Shown: positions 16,977 through 25,915 of the stretch, one piece after another
Layout: every line of letters begins with the position of its first letter
Numbering within the stretch: the stretch's first letter is position 1
Assembly (NCBI RefSeq): GCF_014268495.2
Contig: NZ_CP077087.1
Span: 5,940,001-6,004,000, forward strand
Direction: 5' to 3'
Origin: Pseudomonas monsensis
Lineage (GTDB): Bacteria > Pseudomonadota > Gammaproteobacteria > Pseudomonadales > Pseudomonadaceae
DNA: 64,000 bases
Translations under genes and position numbers: made by a program
The notes under the pieces: model-generated
What the model saw: only the letters and a program-made list of their open reading frames with translations
Database searches by the model: none
What the model was told of the DNA's origin: nothing

Positions 16977-18887
16977 ATGATCAAACAGACGTTGTTTGTA
17001 CCGCTCGCCGGATGCCTGCTGGCTCTGGCCTGCGCCCAGGCCAATGCGGCACCCAATCCTTATTCCAGTTTCATCGTCTTCGGCGACAGCCTGAACGATG
17101 CCGGGACCTTCAGCGACACCGGCGGCCCGGCCGGCGCCACGCAGCGCTACACCAACCGCACCGGCCCGCTGTACCAGGATGGCACTGGCGAAAACCGCGA
17201 CCTCAACTCCACCCAGATCATCGGCGGCAAACTGGGTTTCAGCCCTGATCAAACCGCGTCTTCGTCCTCGGCGGTGCGTGCCGGCGAAGGGCTGGCGGAT
17301 GGCAACAACTGGGCGGTGGGCGGATACCGTACCGACCAGATTCTCGACTCGATCACCACACAATCGGCTACCGGTGAGCGCACCCGCGCCGGTTACCTGC
17401 CCTCGAACGGCTTCCGCGCCGACCCGAACGCGCTGTATTACCTGTCCGGTGGCGGTAACGACTTCCTCCAGGGTCGCGTGCTCAGTCTTGACCAGGCCAA
17501 CTCGGCGGCCGCTCGCCTGGCCGATAGCGTACGTACGCTGCAAGGTGCCGGCGCCAAATACATCATGGTCTGGCTGCTGCCAGACATCGGCCTGACCCCG
17601 GCGGTCAATGGCTCGCCGCTGCAGGCTTTCACCTCGCAGCTCAGCGCCCAGTTCAACACCGAGCTGGTCAGCCAGCTGCAGGGCATCAACGCTGAAATCA
17701 TTCCCCTGAACATTCCGGTGCTGCTCAAAGAGGCCTTCGCCAACCCGGCGCAGTTCGGCCTCGCGACGGACCAGAACCTCACGGCCACCTGCTTCAGCGG
17801 CAACAGTTGCACAGAAAACGCCCGATACGGCATCAACAGCGCCACCCCGGATCCGACCAAGCTGATTTACAACGACGCGGTGCACCCGACCGAAACCGGC
17901 CAGCGGCTGATTGCCGACTACGCCTACTCACTGCTGGCAGCACCGTGGGAACTGACCCTGCTGCCGGAAATGGCCCAGGGTTCATTGCGTGCGCATCAGG
18001 ATGAACTGCGTAACCAGTGGCTGGCCGATTGGGAAAACTGGCAGGGCATCGGCCAATGGCGCGCCATCGTTGCCGGCGGCGGTCAACATCAGGATTTCGA
18101 CGGCCAGCACAGCGCTGCCAGTGCCGACGGCAACGGCTATAACCTGAACATCGGCGGCAGCTATCGCGTCAACGAAGCCTGGCGTGTCGGTGTGGCCGCG
18201 GGTTTCTATAACCAGAAACTCGAAGCCGGCGACGCCGACTCGGAATACAAACTCAACGCCTACATGGGCACCGCATTCGCCCAGTACCAGCAAAACCGCT
18301 GGTGGGGCGATCTGGCGATGACCGCCGGCAAACTCGACTACGACAGCCTCAAGCGTAAATTCCAGCTCGGGGTCAACGAGCGCGGAGAGAAAGGCGATAC
18401 CGACGGCTACGTCCTGGCGATCAGCGGCCGCATCGGCTACGACATCGCGCAGCAGGCCAGCAGTCCATGGCACCTGTCGCCGTTCGTCAGCGCCGATTTC
18501 GGCAAGACCGAAGTGGATGGTTACTCGGAAAAAGGCGCGGATTCCACCGCGCTGACCTTCGATGACCAGTCGCGCAACTCGCGGCGTCTGGGCCTGGGCA
18601 TCCAGGGCAAGTACCAGATCACTGCACAGACCCAAGTGTTCGGCGAGTTCGCTCACGAGCGTGAGTACAACGACGACCGGCAAGACCTGACCATCAACCT
18701 CAACAGCCTGCCGAACAACCGTTTCACCCTCGAAGGCTACGAGCCGCAGACCAACCTCAATCGCCTGAACCTGGGCGTGAGCCACAAGCTCACTCAGGAT
18801 CTGGCGTTGCGCGCCAGCTACAACGTGCGCAAGGATGACGACTTTACCCAGCAAGGGGTGAACGTCGGGGTCAGCCTCGATTTCTGA
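16977..18887 (+). CDS. estP: Autotransporter GDSL esterase EstP/EstA
   Basis: Outer-membrane-anchored esterase of about 636 residues. A signal peptide ends near residue 24 (AQANA). The GDSL hydrolase domain has its nucleophile Ser38 in VFGDSLNDAGTF, GGNDF in block III, and the Asp300-x-x-His303 pair in NDAVHPTETG. A C-terminal autotransporter beta-barrel runs from about residue 345 and ends in the terminal Phe (VNVGVSLDF). The ATG at 16977 is preferred over the TTG at 16971. It sits alone between the two split trp loci on the opposite strand and has its own terminator. Confidence 0.94.
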   Translation: MIKQTLFVPLAGCLLALACAQANAAPNPYSSFIVFGDSLNDAGTFSDTGGPAGATQRYTNRTGPLYQDGTGENRDLNSTQIIGGKLGFSPDQTASSSSAVRAGEGLADGNNWAVGGYRTDQILDSITTQSATGERTRAGYLPSNGFRADPNALYYLSGGGNDFLQGRVLSLDQANSAAARLADSVRTLQGAGAKYIMVWLLPDIGLTPAVNGSPLQAFTSQLSAQFNTELVSQLQGINAEIIPLNIPVLLKEAFANPAQFGLATDQNLTATCFSGNSCTENARYGINSATPDPTKLIYNDAVHPTETGQRLIADYAYSLLAAPWELTLLPEMAQGSLRAHQDELRNQWLADWENWQGIGQWRAIVAGGGQHQDFDGQHSAASADGNGYNLNIGGSYRVNEAWRVGVAAGFYNQKLEAGDADSEYKLNAYMGTAFAQYQQNRWWGDLAMTAGKLDYDSLKRKFQLGVNERGEKGDTDGYVLAISGRIGYDIAQQASSPWHLSPFVSADFGKTEVDGYSEKGADSTALTFDDQSRNSRRLGLGIQGKYQITAQTQVFGEFAHEREYNDDRQDLTINLNSLPNNRFTLEGYEPQTNLNRLNLGVSHKLTQDLALRASYNVRKDDDFTQQGVNVGVSLDF

Positions 18888-18898
18888 TTTGCCGGCAT

Positions 18899-18937
18899 AA
18901 AAAACGCGGCGCCCTCACAGGCGCCGCGTTTTTTTAG
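18899..18937 (+). terminator. Terminator after estP
   Basis: AAAAAACGCGGCGCC-CTCACA-GGCGCCGCGTTTTTTT is a long GC stem followed by T7. It could serve both directions but lies 12 bp after the estP stop. Confidence 0.92.
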
Positions 18938-19059
18938 GTCCGAGCACAACTCAATGTAGGCCTGCGCCTGCTCGCGATGGCGGTGGATCAGCCAACATTA
19001 AAGGTGAATGTCAGGCCGAAATCACCAGCAGGCGAAGGCCTACCAGTGTTTTGCGTGGC

Positions 19060-20541
19060 TCAGGCGTCCGGTGTCTGCTCAGCCAGGGCCACAGCACGGA
19101 ACATCGCACGGCGCTTGTTCAGGGTTTCTTCCCATTCCAGCGCCGGCACCGAGTCGGCAACGATGCCGCCGCCGGCCTGCACGTGCAGTTCGCCGTTCTT
19201 GATCACCGCCGTGCGAATGGCAATCGCGGTGTCCATGTTGCCGTTCCAGGCAAAGTAACCGACCGCGCCGCCGTACACACCACGTTTGACCGGCTCCAGT
19301 TCGTCGATGATTTCCATCGCGCGAATCTTCGGTGCACCGGACAAGGTGCCGGCCGGCAGAATCGCCCGCAGTGCGTCCATCGCCGTCAGCCCGGCCTTCA
19401 ACTGGCCGGTGACGTTGGAAACGATGTGCATCACGTTGGAATAACGCTCGATGACCATTTTCTCGGTGAGTTTCACCGAGCCGATTTCCGAAACCCGCCC
19501 GGTGTCGTTACGCCCGAGGTCGATCAGCATCAAGTGCTCGGCAATCTCCTTGTCGTCCGACAGCAGATCCTCTTCCAGCGCCAGATCCGCTTCTTCGGTA
19601 GCACCACGCGGACGCGTACCGGCAATCGGGCGCACGGTGATCAGGTTGTCTTCAACCCGCACCAGCACTTCCGGCGAACTGCCGACGACGTGGAAGTCGC
19701 CAAAGTTGAAAAAATACATGTACGGCGTCGGGTTGAAGCACCGCAGGGCGCGATAGAGATCAATCGGCGCAGCCTTGAAGTCGATCGACATGCGCTGCGA
19801 CGGCACGACCTGCATGCAGTCACCGGCAAGGATGTATTCCTTGATGGTGTCGACGGCTTTTTCGTAATCGTCCTGGGTGAAGCTCGAACGAAACACCGGA
19901 TCAGTCGCTTGCTGCTTGCTGAAATCCAGACCGCGGCGCGGAGTGATCGGCTGACGCAGTTTTTCCAGCAGTGCCTGCAATTGCGCCTGACCCTGCTCGT
20001 AAGCGTCGGCTTGCGCCGGGTCGGCGAGGACGATCGCGTGCATCTTGCCGGCGAGGTTGTCGAACACCACCACCGCATCGGAAACCATCAACAGAATGTC
20101 CGGCACACCCAGCGGATCCGGGTTCGGGCATTTGCCCAAGCGTTTCTCGACATAACGCACGCAGTCATAACCGAAGTATCCGACCAGGCCACCGTTGAAA
20201 CGCGGCAGACCGGCGATGGTCGGCACGTTGTAGCGGGCCTTGAAGGTTTCGACGAAGGCCAGCGGGTCTTCGACGTCATGGCTTTCGGTCTCGACGCCGT
20301 CGACGGTGATGCTCACGTGATGATCGTGAACCCGCAGCACGGTGCGGCACGGCAGGCCGATGATCGAGTAACGGCCCCATTTCTCGCCGCCCTGCACCGA
20401 TTCGAGCAGGTAGGAGTTGGGCTGGTCGGCCAGTTTCAAGTAGATCGACAGCGGCGTGTCGAAGTCGGCCAGGGTTTCGCAGGCCAGCGGAATGCGGTTG
20501 TAGCCGTCGGCGGCCAAGCGCAGGAATTCTTCGCGGATCAT
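19060..20541 (-). CDS. trpE: Anthranilate synthase component I
   Basis: Chorismate-utilising subunit of anthranilate synthase, 493 residues. The N-terminal feedback site contains YLLESVQGGEKWGRYS (the LLES motif that binds tryptophan). The C-terminal catalytic part shows PIAGTRPRGATEEADLALEE, LIDLGRNDTGRVS and GTLSGAPKIRAMEIIDELEP. A GAGG lies just upstream of the ATG at 20541. It follows gph on the same strand behind a 70-nt leader and a Trp-rich leader frame, and it is separated from trpGDC by estP. Confidence 0.97.
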   Translation of the reverse strand: MIREEFLRLAADGYNRIPLACETLADFDTPLSIYLKLADQPNSYLLESVQGGEKWGRYSIIGLPCRTVLRVHDHHVSITVDGVETESHDVEDPLAFVETFKARYNVPTIAGLPRFNGGLVGYFGYDCVRYVEKRLGKCPNPDPLGVPDILLMVSDAVVVFDNLAGKMHAIVLADPAQADAYEQGQAQLQALLEKLRQPITPRRGLDFSKQQATDPVFRSSFTQDDYEKAVDTIKEYILAGDCMQVVPSQRMSIDFKAAPIDLYRALRCFNPTPYMYFFNFGDFHVVGSSPEVLVRVEDNLITVRPIAGTRPRGATEEADLALEEDLLSDDKEIAEHLMLIDLGRNDTGRVSEIGSVKLTEKMVIERYSNVMHIVSNVTGQLKAGLTAMDALRAILPAGTLSGAPKIRAMEIIDELEPVKRGVYGGAVGYFAWNGNMDTAIAIRTAVIKNGELHVQAGGGIVADSVPALEWEETLNKRRAMFRAVALAEQTPDA

Positions 20542-20611
20542 GAGGTGCCTCGTGGTGTGAGGTGCTAACAGTCAGGTGTGCAAACGCGCCGGCGGGCCGG
20601 CCAGGAAACAG
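20542..20611 (-). promoter_or_regulatory. trpE leader RNA (attenuator region)
   Basis: After the leader stop the minus strand contains GCCGG-CCCG-CCGGC and then GCGTTT. This is a possible short terminator stem with a weak T tract at about 20583-20602. It resembles the GCCGGCCCGGCCGG element of the trpGDC leader. The trpE Shine-Dalgarno GAGG ends this stretch. Confidence 0.5.
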
Positions 20612-20680
20612 TCAGGCGCGCCAACGCCAGCGGGCCAGGGCCTTGATGACTTTCATCCAGAGTTTGCGAGTGACCACCAC
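20612..20680 (-). CDS. trpE leader peptide, in frame with the gph C-terminus
   Basis: The last codons of gph read KLWMKVIKALARWRWRA and end at the TGA at 20612, 70 nt before trpE. The stretch matches the trpGDC leader peptide (both end in a VIKA-x-ARWRWRA motif). A separate initiation is plausible at the GTG at 20680, which has GGAA at 20689-20692 and an 8-nt spacer. This would give a 22-residue peptide with three Trp codons. The ATG at 20656 would give 14 residues but lacks a good Shine-Dalgarno. The leader may instead be made only as the tail of Gph, so that gph translation itself senses tryptophan. Confidence 0.75.
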   Translation of the reverse strand: MVVTRKLWMKVIKALARWRWRA

Positions 20681-21430
20681 GATGGCGTTTCCAGAATGGG
20701 ATTGAGCAGCGTCGGGCAACGTTATCTCAGCGGCTGTACCGAGGCAACCGGGAATTAGCTTGCGCAGATCGTCGATCACCAGCGCCGGGGCTTCCTCGGC
20801 AATCGGTCGGCCGTGGTTGTAGCCGTAGCTGAGCGCCACGCATTTGACCCCCGCCGCTTTCGCCGCCAGCACGTCGCTGCGCGAGTCGCCGACGAACAGC
20901 GATTGCGAGGCCGGGATGTTGGCCATTTTCATCACGAAGAACAGTGCGGCAGGGTCGGGTTTCTTCTGCGGCAGGGTGTCGCCGCCGATGATCCATTTGA
21001 AGTAGCGGCCGATCTTCATCTGATCCAGCAGCGGCGCGACAAAACGCTCTGGCTTGTTGGTGATCAGCGCCATCGCCACGCCTTGCTTGTTCAGCCATTT
21101 GAGGGTGTCGCGCACACCGGGATAGACCACGGTCAGCTCATGGCTGGCGCCGTAAGCTTCCATGAACACTTCCAGCGCGTGCTCGGCCTCGACGTCATCC
21201 ACCGCCGAATGATCGATGCCGCCGGCCAGCGCCCGGCGCACCAGCACCGGTGCGCCATTGCCGACCCACTCGCGCACCGACTCGATGCCGGCAGGCTTGC
21301 GCCCGAGGGAGAGCAGCATGGTGTCCACCGCCGCCGCCAGGTCGGGAACCGAGTCGATCAGCGTGCCATCCAGATCGAACATCACCAACCGTGGCAGTTG
21401 CCCCGGGAACAGCTGCTCAAAACCGCTCAT
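20612..21430 (-). CDS. gph: Phosphoglycolate phosphatase
   Basis: HAD-family phosphatase of 272 residues that removes 2-phosphoglycolate formed in DNA repair. The HAD motifs are visible: nucleophile Asp in MFDLDGTLIDS (about 18-28), ALITNKPERF, KKPDPAALFF and FVGDSRSDVLAAKAAG. The body of the enzyme ends near residue 230. The last ~40 residues, ending WRWRA, are an extension that coincides with the trpE leader peptide. Its ATG overlaps the rpe stop (ATGA at 21427-21430). Confidence 0.93.
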   Translation of the reverse strand: MSGFEQLFPGQLPRLVMFDLDGTLIDSVPDLAAAVDTMLLSLGRKPAGIESVREWVGNGAPVLVRRALAGGIDHSAVDDVEAEHALEVFMEAYGASHELTVVYPGVRDTLKWLNKQGVAMALITNKPERFVAPLLDQMKIGRYFKWIIGGDTLPQKKPDPAALFFVMKMANIPASQSLFVGDSRSDVLAAKAAGVKCVALSYGYNHGRPIAEEAPALVIDDLRKLIPGCLGTAAEITLPDAAQSHSGNAIVVVTRKLWMKVIKALARWRWRA

Positions 21431-22101
21431 GGGCGCGCCAGCGCCAGTTCGGAACGCATCTTGTCGATGACTTCCTGATAGTTCGGCGCATTGAAGATCG
21501 CCGAGCCGGCGACGAAGGTGTCCGCACCGGCCGCGGCGACTTCACGGATGTTGTTGACGTTGACGCCGCCGTCGATTTCCAGACGGATGTCGCGGCCCGA
21601 AGCATCAATGATCGCCCGCGCTTCGCGCAGTTTGTCGAGGGTGCCGGGAATGAATTTCTGCCCGCCGAAACCCGGGTTGACGCTCATCAGCAAGACCATG
21701 TCGACCTTGTCGATCACATACTTGAGCACGTCCAGCGGGGTCGCCGGGTTGAACACCAGGCCGGATTTGCAGCCGCCTTCACGGATCAGTTGCAGCGAGC
21801 GATCGACGTGCAGCGTGGCTTCCGGGTGGAAGGTGATGTAGGTGGCGCCGGCCTCGATGAAGTCGCCGACGATGCGATCCACCGGGCTGACCATCAAGTG
21901 CGCGTCGATCGGCGCGGTGATGCCGTACTTGCGCAGTGCCGCGCAGACCATCGGCCCGATGGTCAGGTTCGGCACGTAGTGGTTGTCCATGACATCGAAG
22001 TGGACGAAGTCGGCACCGGCGGCCAGAACGTTGTCCACTTCTTCGCCGAGGCGGGCGAAGTCGGCGGAGAGAATCGACGGAGCAATTACGAAGGGCTGCA
22101 T
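21427..22101 (-). CDS. rpe: Ribulose-phosphate 3-epimerase
   Basis: TIM-barrel enzyme of the pentose phosphate pathway that interconverts ribulose-5-P and xylulose-5-P. The 224-residue protein starts IAPSILSADFARLG, and has HFDVMDNHYVPNLTIGP, HLMVSPVD, SVNPGFGGQKFIP and EIDGGVN, which hold the metal-binding His/Asp and catalytic Asp residues. The ATG at 22101 gives the family length. It overlaps gph by 4 bp, and gph in turn overlaps the trpE leader, so rpe-gph-trpE may form one transcript. Confidence 0.96.
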   Translation of the reverse strand: MQPFVIAPSILSADFARLGEEVDNVLAAGADFVHFDVMDNHYVPNLTIGPMVCAALRKYGITAPIDAHLMVSPVDRIVGDFIEAGATYITFHPEATLHVDRSLQLIREGGCKSGLVFNPATPLDVLKYVIDKVDMVLLMSVNPGFGGQKFIPGTLDKLREARAIIDASGRDIRLEIDGGVNVNNIREVAAAGADTFVAGSAIFNAPNYQEVIDKMRSELALARP

Positions 22102-22214
22102 GACGCACCTTTTCTGAGCTAAATCACGATGGCGCGCATTGTATACCTCAAGTTTCCGCGCGCGCACCGTGACCACGATGATTGGGTTATGCCATGAGCG
22201 AGACCGACCGCGAC

Positions 22215-23363
22215 TCAGTACGCCGCGCGGTAGATCTTTTCGATGTCCGCAGCGCTGAGCCTGCGCGGGTTGTTGCGCATCAAACGCTCGATCCCTGCGG
22301 CTTCCACTGCCATCGCCGGGATCGCGTCTTCGGGCACACCGAAACTGCGCAAGCCCGGCGGAATCTCTACCGCCGCACACAAATCGGTCATGGCCTGCAC
22401 GGCTTTATCCGCCGCCTCCGTGGCGCTCAGATGAGCCGTCTTCACCCCCATGGCTTCGGCGATATCCTGCATGCGCTCGACGCAGGCCATCTTGTTCCAG
22501 GTCATGACGTACGGCAGCAGCAAGGCGTTACTCACGCCATGGGCGATGTTGAAGCGACCGCCCAGTGGATACGCCAACGCATGCACCGCGCCGACCCCGG
22601 CATTGCCGAACGCCATGCCGGCCATCAGGCTGGCGGTGGCCATGTCTTCGCGGGCCTGCAGATTGGCGCCATTGGCGTAAGCCTTGGGCAGCGCCCGGGC
22701 GATCAGTTTGATTGCGCCGATGGCCAGCGAGTCGGTAATCGGCGAGGCGTTGACCGACAGATAGGATTCGATGGCATGCACCAGCGCATCGACTCCGCTG
22801 GCGGCAGTGACACTGCGCGGACAGGTCAGGGTCATTTGCGGGCTGACCAGCGCCACGTCTGGCAACAGGTAGTCGCTGACGATGCCTTTCTTCAGTTGCG
22901 CGACCTTGTCGGAAAGAATCGCCACGTTGGTCACTTCCGAACCGGTGCCGGCGGTGGTCGGGATGGCGATCAGCGGCGGGCCTTTGCGCGGCACCTGCTC
23001 GACGCCGAACAGATCTTCCAGCGCGCCGTGGTAACCGGCATACGCCGCGACGCTTTTGGCGATGTCGATGGCACTGCCGCCACCGAGGCCGATCAAGCCG
23101 TCATGCCCGCCCTCGCGGTAAACGCGCATGCAGTCTTCGACGATGGCAATTTCCGGGTCCGGTAGCACTCGGTCGAAAATCTCGTATTCGCGCCCACCCA
23201 ATTGGCACAGCGCCAGCTCCACGGTGCCGGATTTGACCAGTGCGGCGTCGGTGACGATCAGCGGGTTGTCGATATCCAGGCGCGTGAGTTCCGCCGCCAG
23301 TTGCTCGATGGCTGCGGCGCCGGTGATCAGTTTGTGAGCGATTTTGAACTGGGACAGACTCAT
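22215..23363 (-). CDS. Iron-containing alcohol dehydrogenase
   Basis: Group III metal-dependent alcohol dehydrogenase of 382 residues. The NAD-binding GLGGGSAIDIAKSVA is near residue 100, followed by PTTAGTGSEVTN. The metal-binding Asp and histidines lie in GVDALVHAIESYLS, GAVHALAYPLGGRFNIAHG and downstream. The ATG at 23363 (MSLSQFKIAHK) is chosen over a longer frame. The substrate cannot be read. It lies between rpe and the transporter genes on the same strand but is separated from agtD by 286 bp of repeats. Confidence 0.88.
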   Translation of the reverse strand: MSLSQFKIAHKLITGAAAIEQLAAELTRLDIDNPLIVTDAALVKSGTVELALCQLGGREYEIFDRVLPDPEIAIVEDCMRVYREGGHDGLIGLGGGSAIDIAKSVAAYAGYHGALEDLFGVEQVPRKGPPLIAIPTTAGTGSEVTNVAILSDKVAQLKKGIVSDYLLPDVALVSPQMTLTCPRSVTAASGVDALVHAIESYLSVNASPITDSLAIGAIKLIARALPKAYANGANLQAREDMATASLMAGMAFGNAGVGAVHALAYPLGGRFNIAHGVSNALLLPYVMTWNKMACVERMQDIAEAMGVKTAHLSATEAADKAVQAMTDLCAAVEIPPGLRSFGVPEDAIPAMAVEAAGIERLMRNNPRRLSAADIEKIYRAAY

Positions 23364-23470
23364 CGTGCGCAGCCTCTTATAGATGTGGGAGCTGAGCACA
23401 AGCGTAGTCGAGGGTTTGGGGTTGTCTGGTATTCAGGTGGTGAATGAGCCATCGAGGGCTAGAGCAAGAG

Positions 23471-23630
23471 CCCTCACCCTAGCCCTCTCCCAGAGGGAGA
23501 GGGGACTGACCGTGCCGTTCTCTCGGAGTACATCGACGTGCGATACCGGTCGAACACAGGTTTTGAAGACCATGAAGATCTGCTCCCTTTCCCCCTCGCC
23601 CCCTTGGGGGAGAGGGCTGGGGTGAGGGGG
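23471..23630. repeat. Inverted CCCTCACCCT...CCCTCTCCC repeats
   Basis: Two copies of a C-rich repeat face each other: CCCTCACCCTAGCCCTCTCC at 23471 onward, and its G-rich complement ending GGGCTGGGGTGAGGGGG near 23630. About 70 bp lie between them. It is a different family from the REP elements. It occupies the gap between the alcohol dehydrogenase and the transporter genes, where it could fold into a large hairpin in either transcript. Confidence 0.8.
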
Positions 23631-23649
23631 TAAGCTTTTGATTCGGCCC

Positions 23650-24474
23650 TTAAACCTGAGCAGTACGCAGTTTTTCGCTGCGCCCACGCAGCCATTCCAG
23701 GGTCAGCAGCAGAATCACCGAGAAGGCGATCAGCAACGTAGCGGCGGCGGCGATAGTCGGACTGAGGTTTTCGCGGATCCCGCTGAACATTTGCCGTGGC
23801 AAGGTCGCTTGCTCCGGGCCGGCGAGGAACAGCGTCACCACCACCTCATCGAACGACGTCGCGAAGGCGAACAGCGCCCCGGAAATGACCCCCGGCGCAA
23901 TCAGCGGCAAGGTCACCCGGCGGAACGTGGTCAGTGGCGAAGCGCCGAGGCTGGCCGCCGCCCGTACAAGGTTATGGTTGAAACCCTGCAACGTCGCCGA
24001 CACGGTGATGATCACGAATGGCACACCGAGCACCGCGTGCACCACGATCAGCGAGAAGAAACTGTTACCCAAGCCCAGCGGTGCGAAAAACAGATAACTC
24101 GCCACACCGATGATCACCACCGGCACCACCATCGGCGAAATCACCAGCGCCATCACCAGCGCTTTGCCGGGGAAGTCGCCACGGGTCAGACCGATCGCGG
24201 CCAGTGTCCCGAAGACCATCGCCAGCACGGTCGCGGCGGGGGCGACGATGATGCTGTTCTTCAGCGAGCGCATCCACTCCGCCGAGGCGAAGAAGTCCTG
24301 ATACCAGTGCAGGGAAAAGCCCTGCAGCGGATACACCAGAAAACTGCCGGAGTTGAACGACAGCGGCACGATCACCAGCACCGGCAGAATCAGGAACAGC
24401 AGGATCAGGCCGCAGAGAATCCGCAAGCTGTAGAACCACACCCGTTCGATGGGCGACATGTAAGGACTCAGCAT
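23650..24474 (-). CDS. agtD: ABC transporter permease (AgtD-like)
   Basis: Inner-membrane permease of 274 residues with about six helices, of the PotC type used for polyamines and related amino acids. The EAA-like loop is visible in AAASLGASPLTTFRRVTLPLIAPG. It ends the operon agtA-agtB-agtC-agtD on the minus strand. I assign the agt name because the gene set and order match the P. aeruginosa 5-aminovalerate/GABA uptake genes next to rpe and the agtSR regulators. This is context, not a substrate proof. Confidence 0.8.
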   Translation of the reverse strand: MLSPYMSPIERVWFYSLRILCGLILLFLILPVLVIVPLSFNSGSFLVYPLQGFSLHWYQDFFASAEWMRSLKNSIIVAPAATVLAMVFGTLAAIGLTRGDFPGKALVMALVISPMVVPVVIIGVASYLFFAPLGLGNSFFSLIVVHAVLGVPFVIITVSATLQGFNHNLVRAAASLGASPLTTFRRVTLPLIAPGVISGALFAFATSFDEVVVTLFLAGPEQATLPRQMFSGIRENLSPTIAAAATLLIAFSVILLLTLEWLRGRSEKLRTAQV

Positions 24475-24486
24475 TTCAAATTCCCC

Positions 24487-25734
24487 TTAGCTCAGGCGCA
24501 GGCGACTGGCGCCCACCAGCCAGCTGTAGATCAGATAAAGCACCACGGTTGCCAGCAACAACAAGCCGCCCAGCGCCGTGGCCATGCCCCAGTTGATGCT
24601 GGTGTTGGTGTAGAACGCGACGAAGTAGCTGACCATTTGATCGTTCGGACTGCCGAGCAGCGCCGGGGTGATGTAGTAGCCGATGGCGAGGATGAACACC
24701 AACAGGCAACCGGCACCGACGCCAGCGTAGGTCTGCGGGAAGTACACCCGCCAGAAACTGGCGAACGGATGGCAGCCCAGCGAAATCGCGGCACGCATGT
24801 AAGTCGGTGAGATGCCTTTCATCACGCTGTAGATCGGCAGGATCATGAACGGCAGCAGGATGTGCACCATCGAGATGTAGACCCCGGTGCGGTTGAACAC
24901 CAGCTCCAGCGGCTTATCAATGATGCCCATTGCCATCAGCGCGCTGTTGATCAGCCCGCCCGATTGCAGCAACACGATCCATGCCGCGACCCGCACCAGA
25001 ATCGAGGTCCAGAACGGCAGCAGCACCAGAATCATCAGCAGGTTGCTCTGGCGCGATGGCAGGTTGGCCAGCAGATAAGCCAGTGGATAGGCGAGCAGCA
25101 AGCAGATCACAGTGATCACCAGGCCCATCCAGAATGTGCGGGCGAAGATGTCGAGGTAGATCGCCTGATCCGGGGTGGCCGGGGCCAGTTCGCCGAGGTC
25201 GTCGATGCGGTGATCGACCGCCGCCAGCAGGTAATACGGGGTGATGCTGCTGGTGTTGCGCTTGACCGCTTGCCAGTAGGCCGGATCGCCCCAGCGCTCA
25301 TCGAGGCCTTCAAGTGCTTCTTTATAAGAGGCCGGTTCGCTGACAAAGGGCAGCGCACGGGCGGTTTTGGTCAGCAGGCTGCGATAGCCGGCCAATTCCA
25401 TGTTCAAGCGCTTGGACAAATCGCCCAGCGTCTGGTTTTTCCGGGCTTCGGCGAGGTCTTCGCCAGCGGCTTTGTACACCGGCTCAGCGGGCAGGCCGCG
25501 GCCGTCCCAGCTGGCGATGGCCGCCACGGTGCGCGGCATGCCGCCGACCACTTCCGGGTTGCCGACGCTTTTGTAGAGCAGCGCCACGATCGGCACCAGG
25601 AACACCAGCAACAGAAACAGCACCAGCGGCGCAATCAACGCCTGGGCCTTCCAGCGGTTGACTCGCTCGGCGCGCTTGAGCTTCTGCTTCAAGGTGGGGC
25701 TGGTGCCCTCGTTCAGGGGAACGGCGATGGCCAT
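24487..25734 (-). CDS. agtC: ABC transporter permease (AgtC-like)
   Basis: Inner-membrane permease of 415 residues, PotB-like. It is longer than usual because a periplasmic insert of about 160 residues (roughly 65-225) follows the first helix. The EAA loop is AAISLGCHPFASFWRVYFPQTYAG. The start is the ATG at 25734 (MAIAVPLNEG), because the upstream frame is basic and unlike the family. It lies 12 bp before agtD. Together they form the heterodimeric channel for the AgtA ATPase and AgtB binding protein. Confidence 0.8.
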   Translation of the reverse strand: MAIAVPLNEGTSPTLKQKLKRAERVNRWKAQALIAPLVLFLLLVFLVPIVALLYKSVGNPEVVGGMPRTVAAIASWDGRGLPAEPVYKAAGEDLAEARKNQTLGDLSKRLNMELAGYRSLLTKTARALPFVSEPASYKEALEGLDERWGDPAYWQAVKRNTSSITPYYLLAAVDHRIDDLGELAPATPDQAIYLDIFARTFWMGLVITVICLLLAYPLAYLLANLPSRQSNLLMILVLLPFWTSILVRVAAWIVLLQSGGLINSALMAMGIIDKPLELVFNRTGVYISMVHILLPFMILPIYSVMKGISPTYMRAAISLGCHPFASFWRVYFPQTYAGVGAGCLLVFILAIGYYITPALLGSPNDQMVSYFVAFYTNTSINWGMATALGGLLLLATVVLYLIYSWLVGASRLRLS

Positions 25735-25808
25735 GACGTACTCCGCAAATCTTTGATCGTTACAGAGGTGGCGAACCACCTCGATCGATTGATGCACACA
25801 GATCCAAA

Positions 25809-25900
25809 TGTGGGAGCGAGCTTGCTCGCGAAGGCGGCGCATCAGTCGACATCAATGTTGAATGTACTGGCGCTTTCGCGAGCAAGCTCGCTCCCACAGG
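25809..25900. repeat. Inverted pair of REP elements
   Basis: A TGTGGGAGCGAGCTTGCTCG-type arm (25809-25837) and its complement (25871-25900) flank 33 bp between agtB and agtC. The pair could form a hairpin in the operon mRNA. This would tend to separate expression of agtB from the downstream permease genes. Confidence 0.88.
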
Positions 25901-25915
25901 AGAGCGAGCCCTCGG

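Noticed and set aside
19051..20568. 505-codon frame antisense to trpE.
   Set aside because: TrpE motifs on the minus strand are complete. The frame has no domain.
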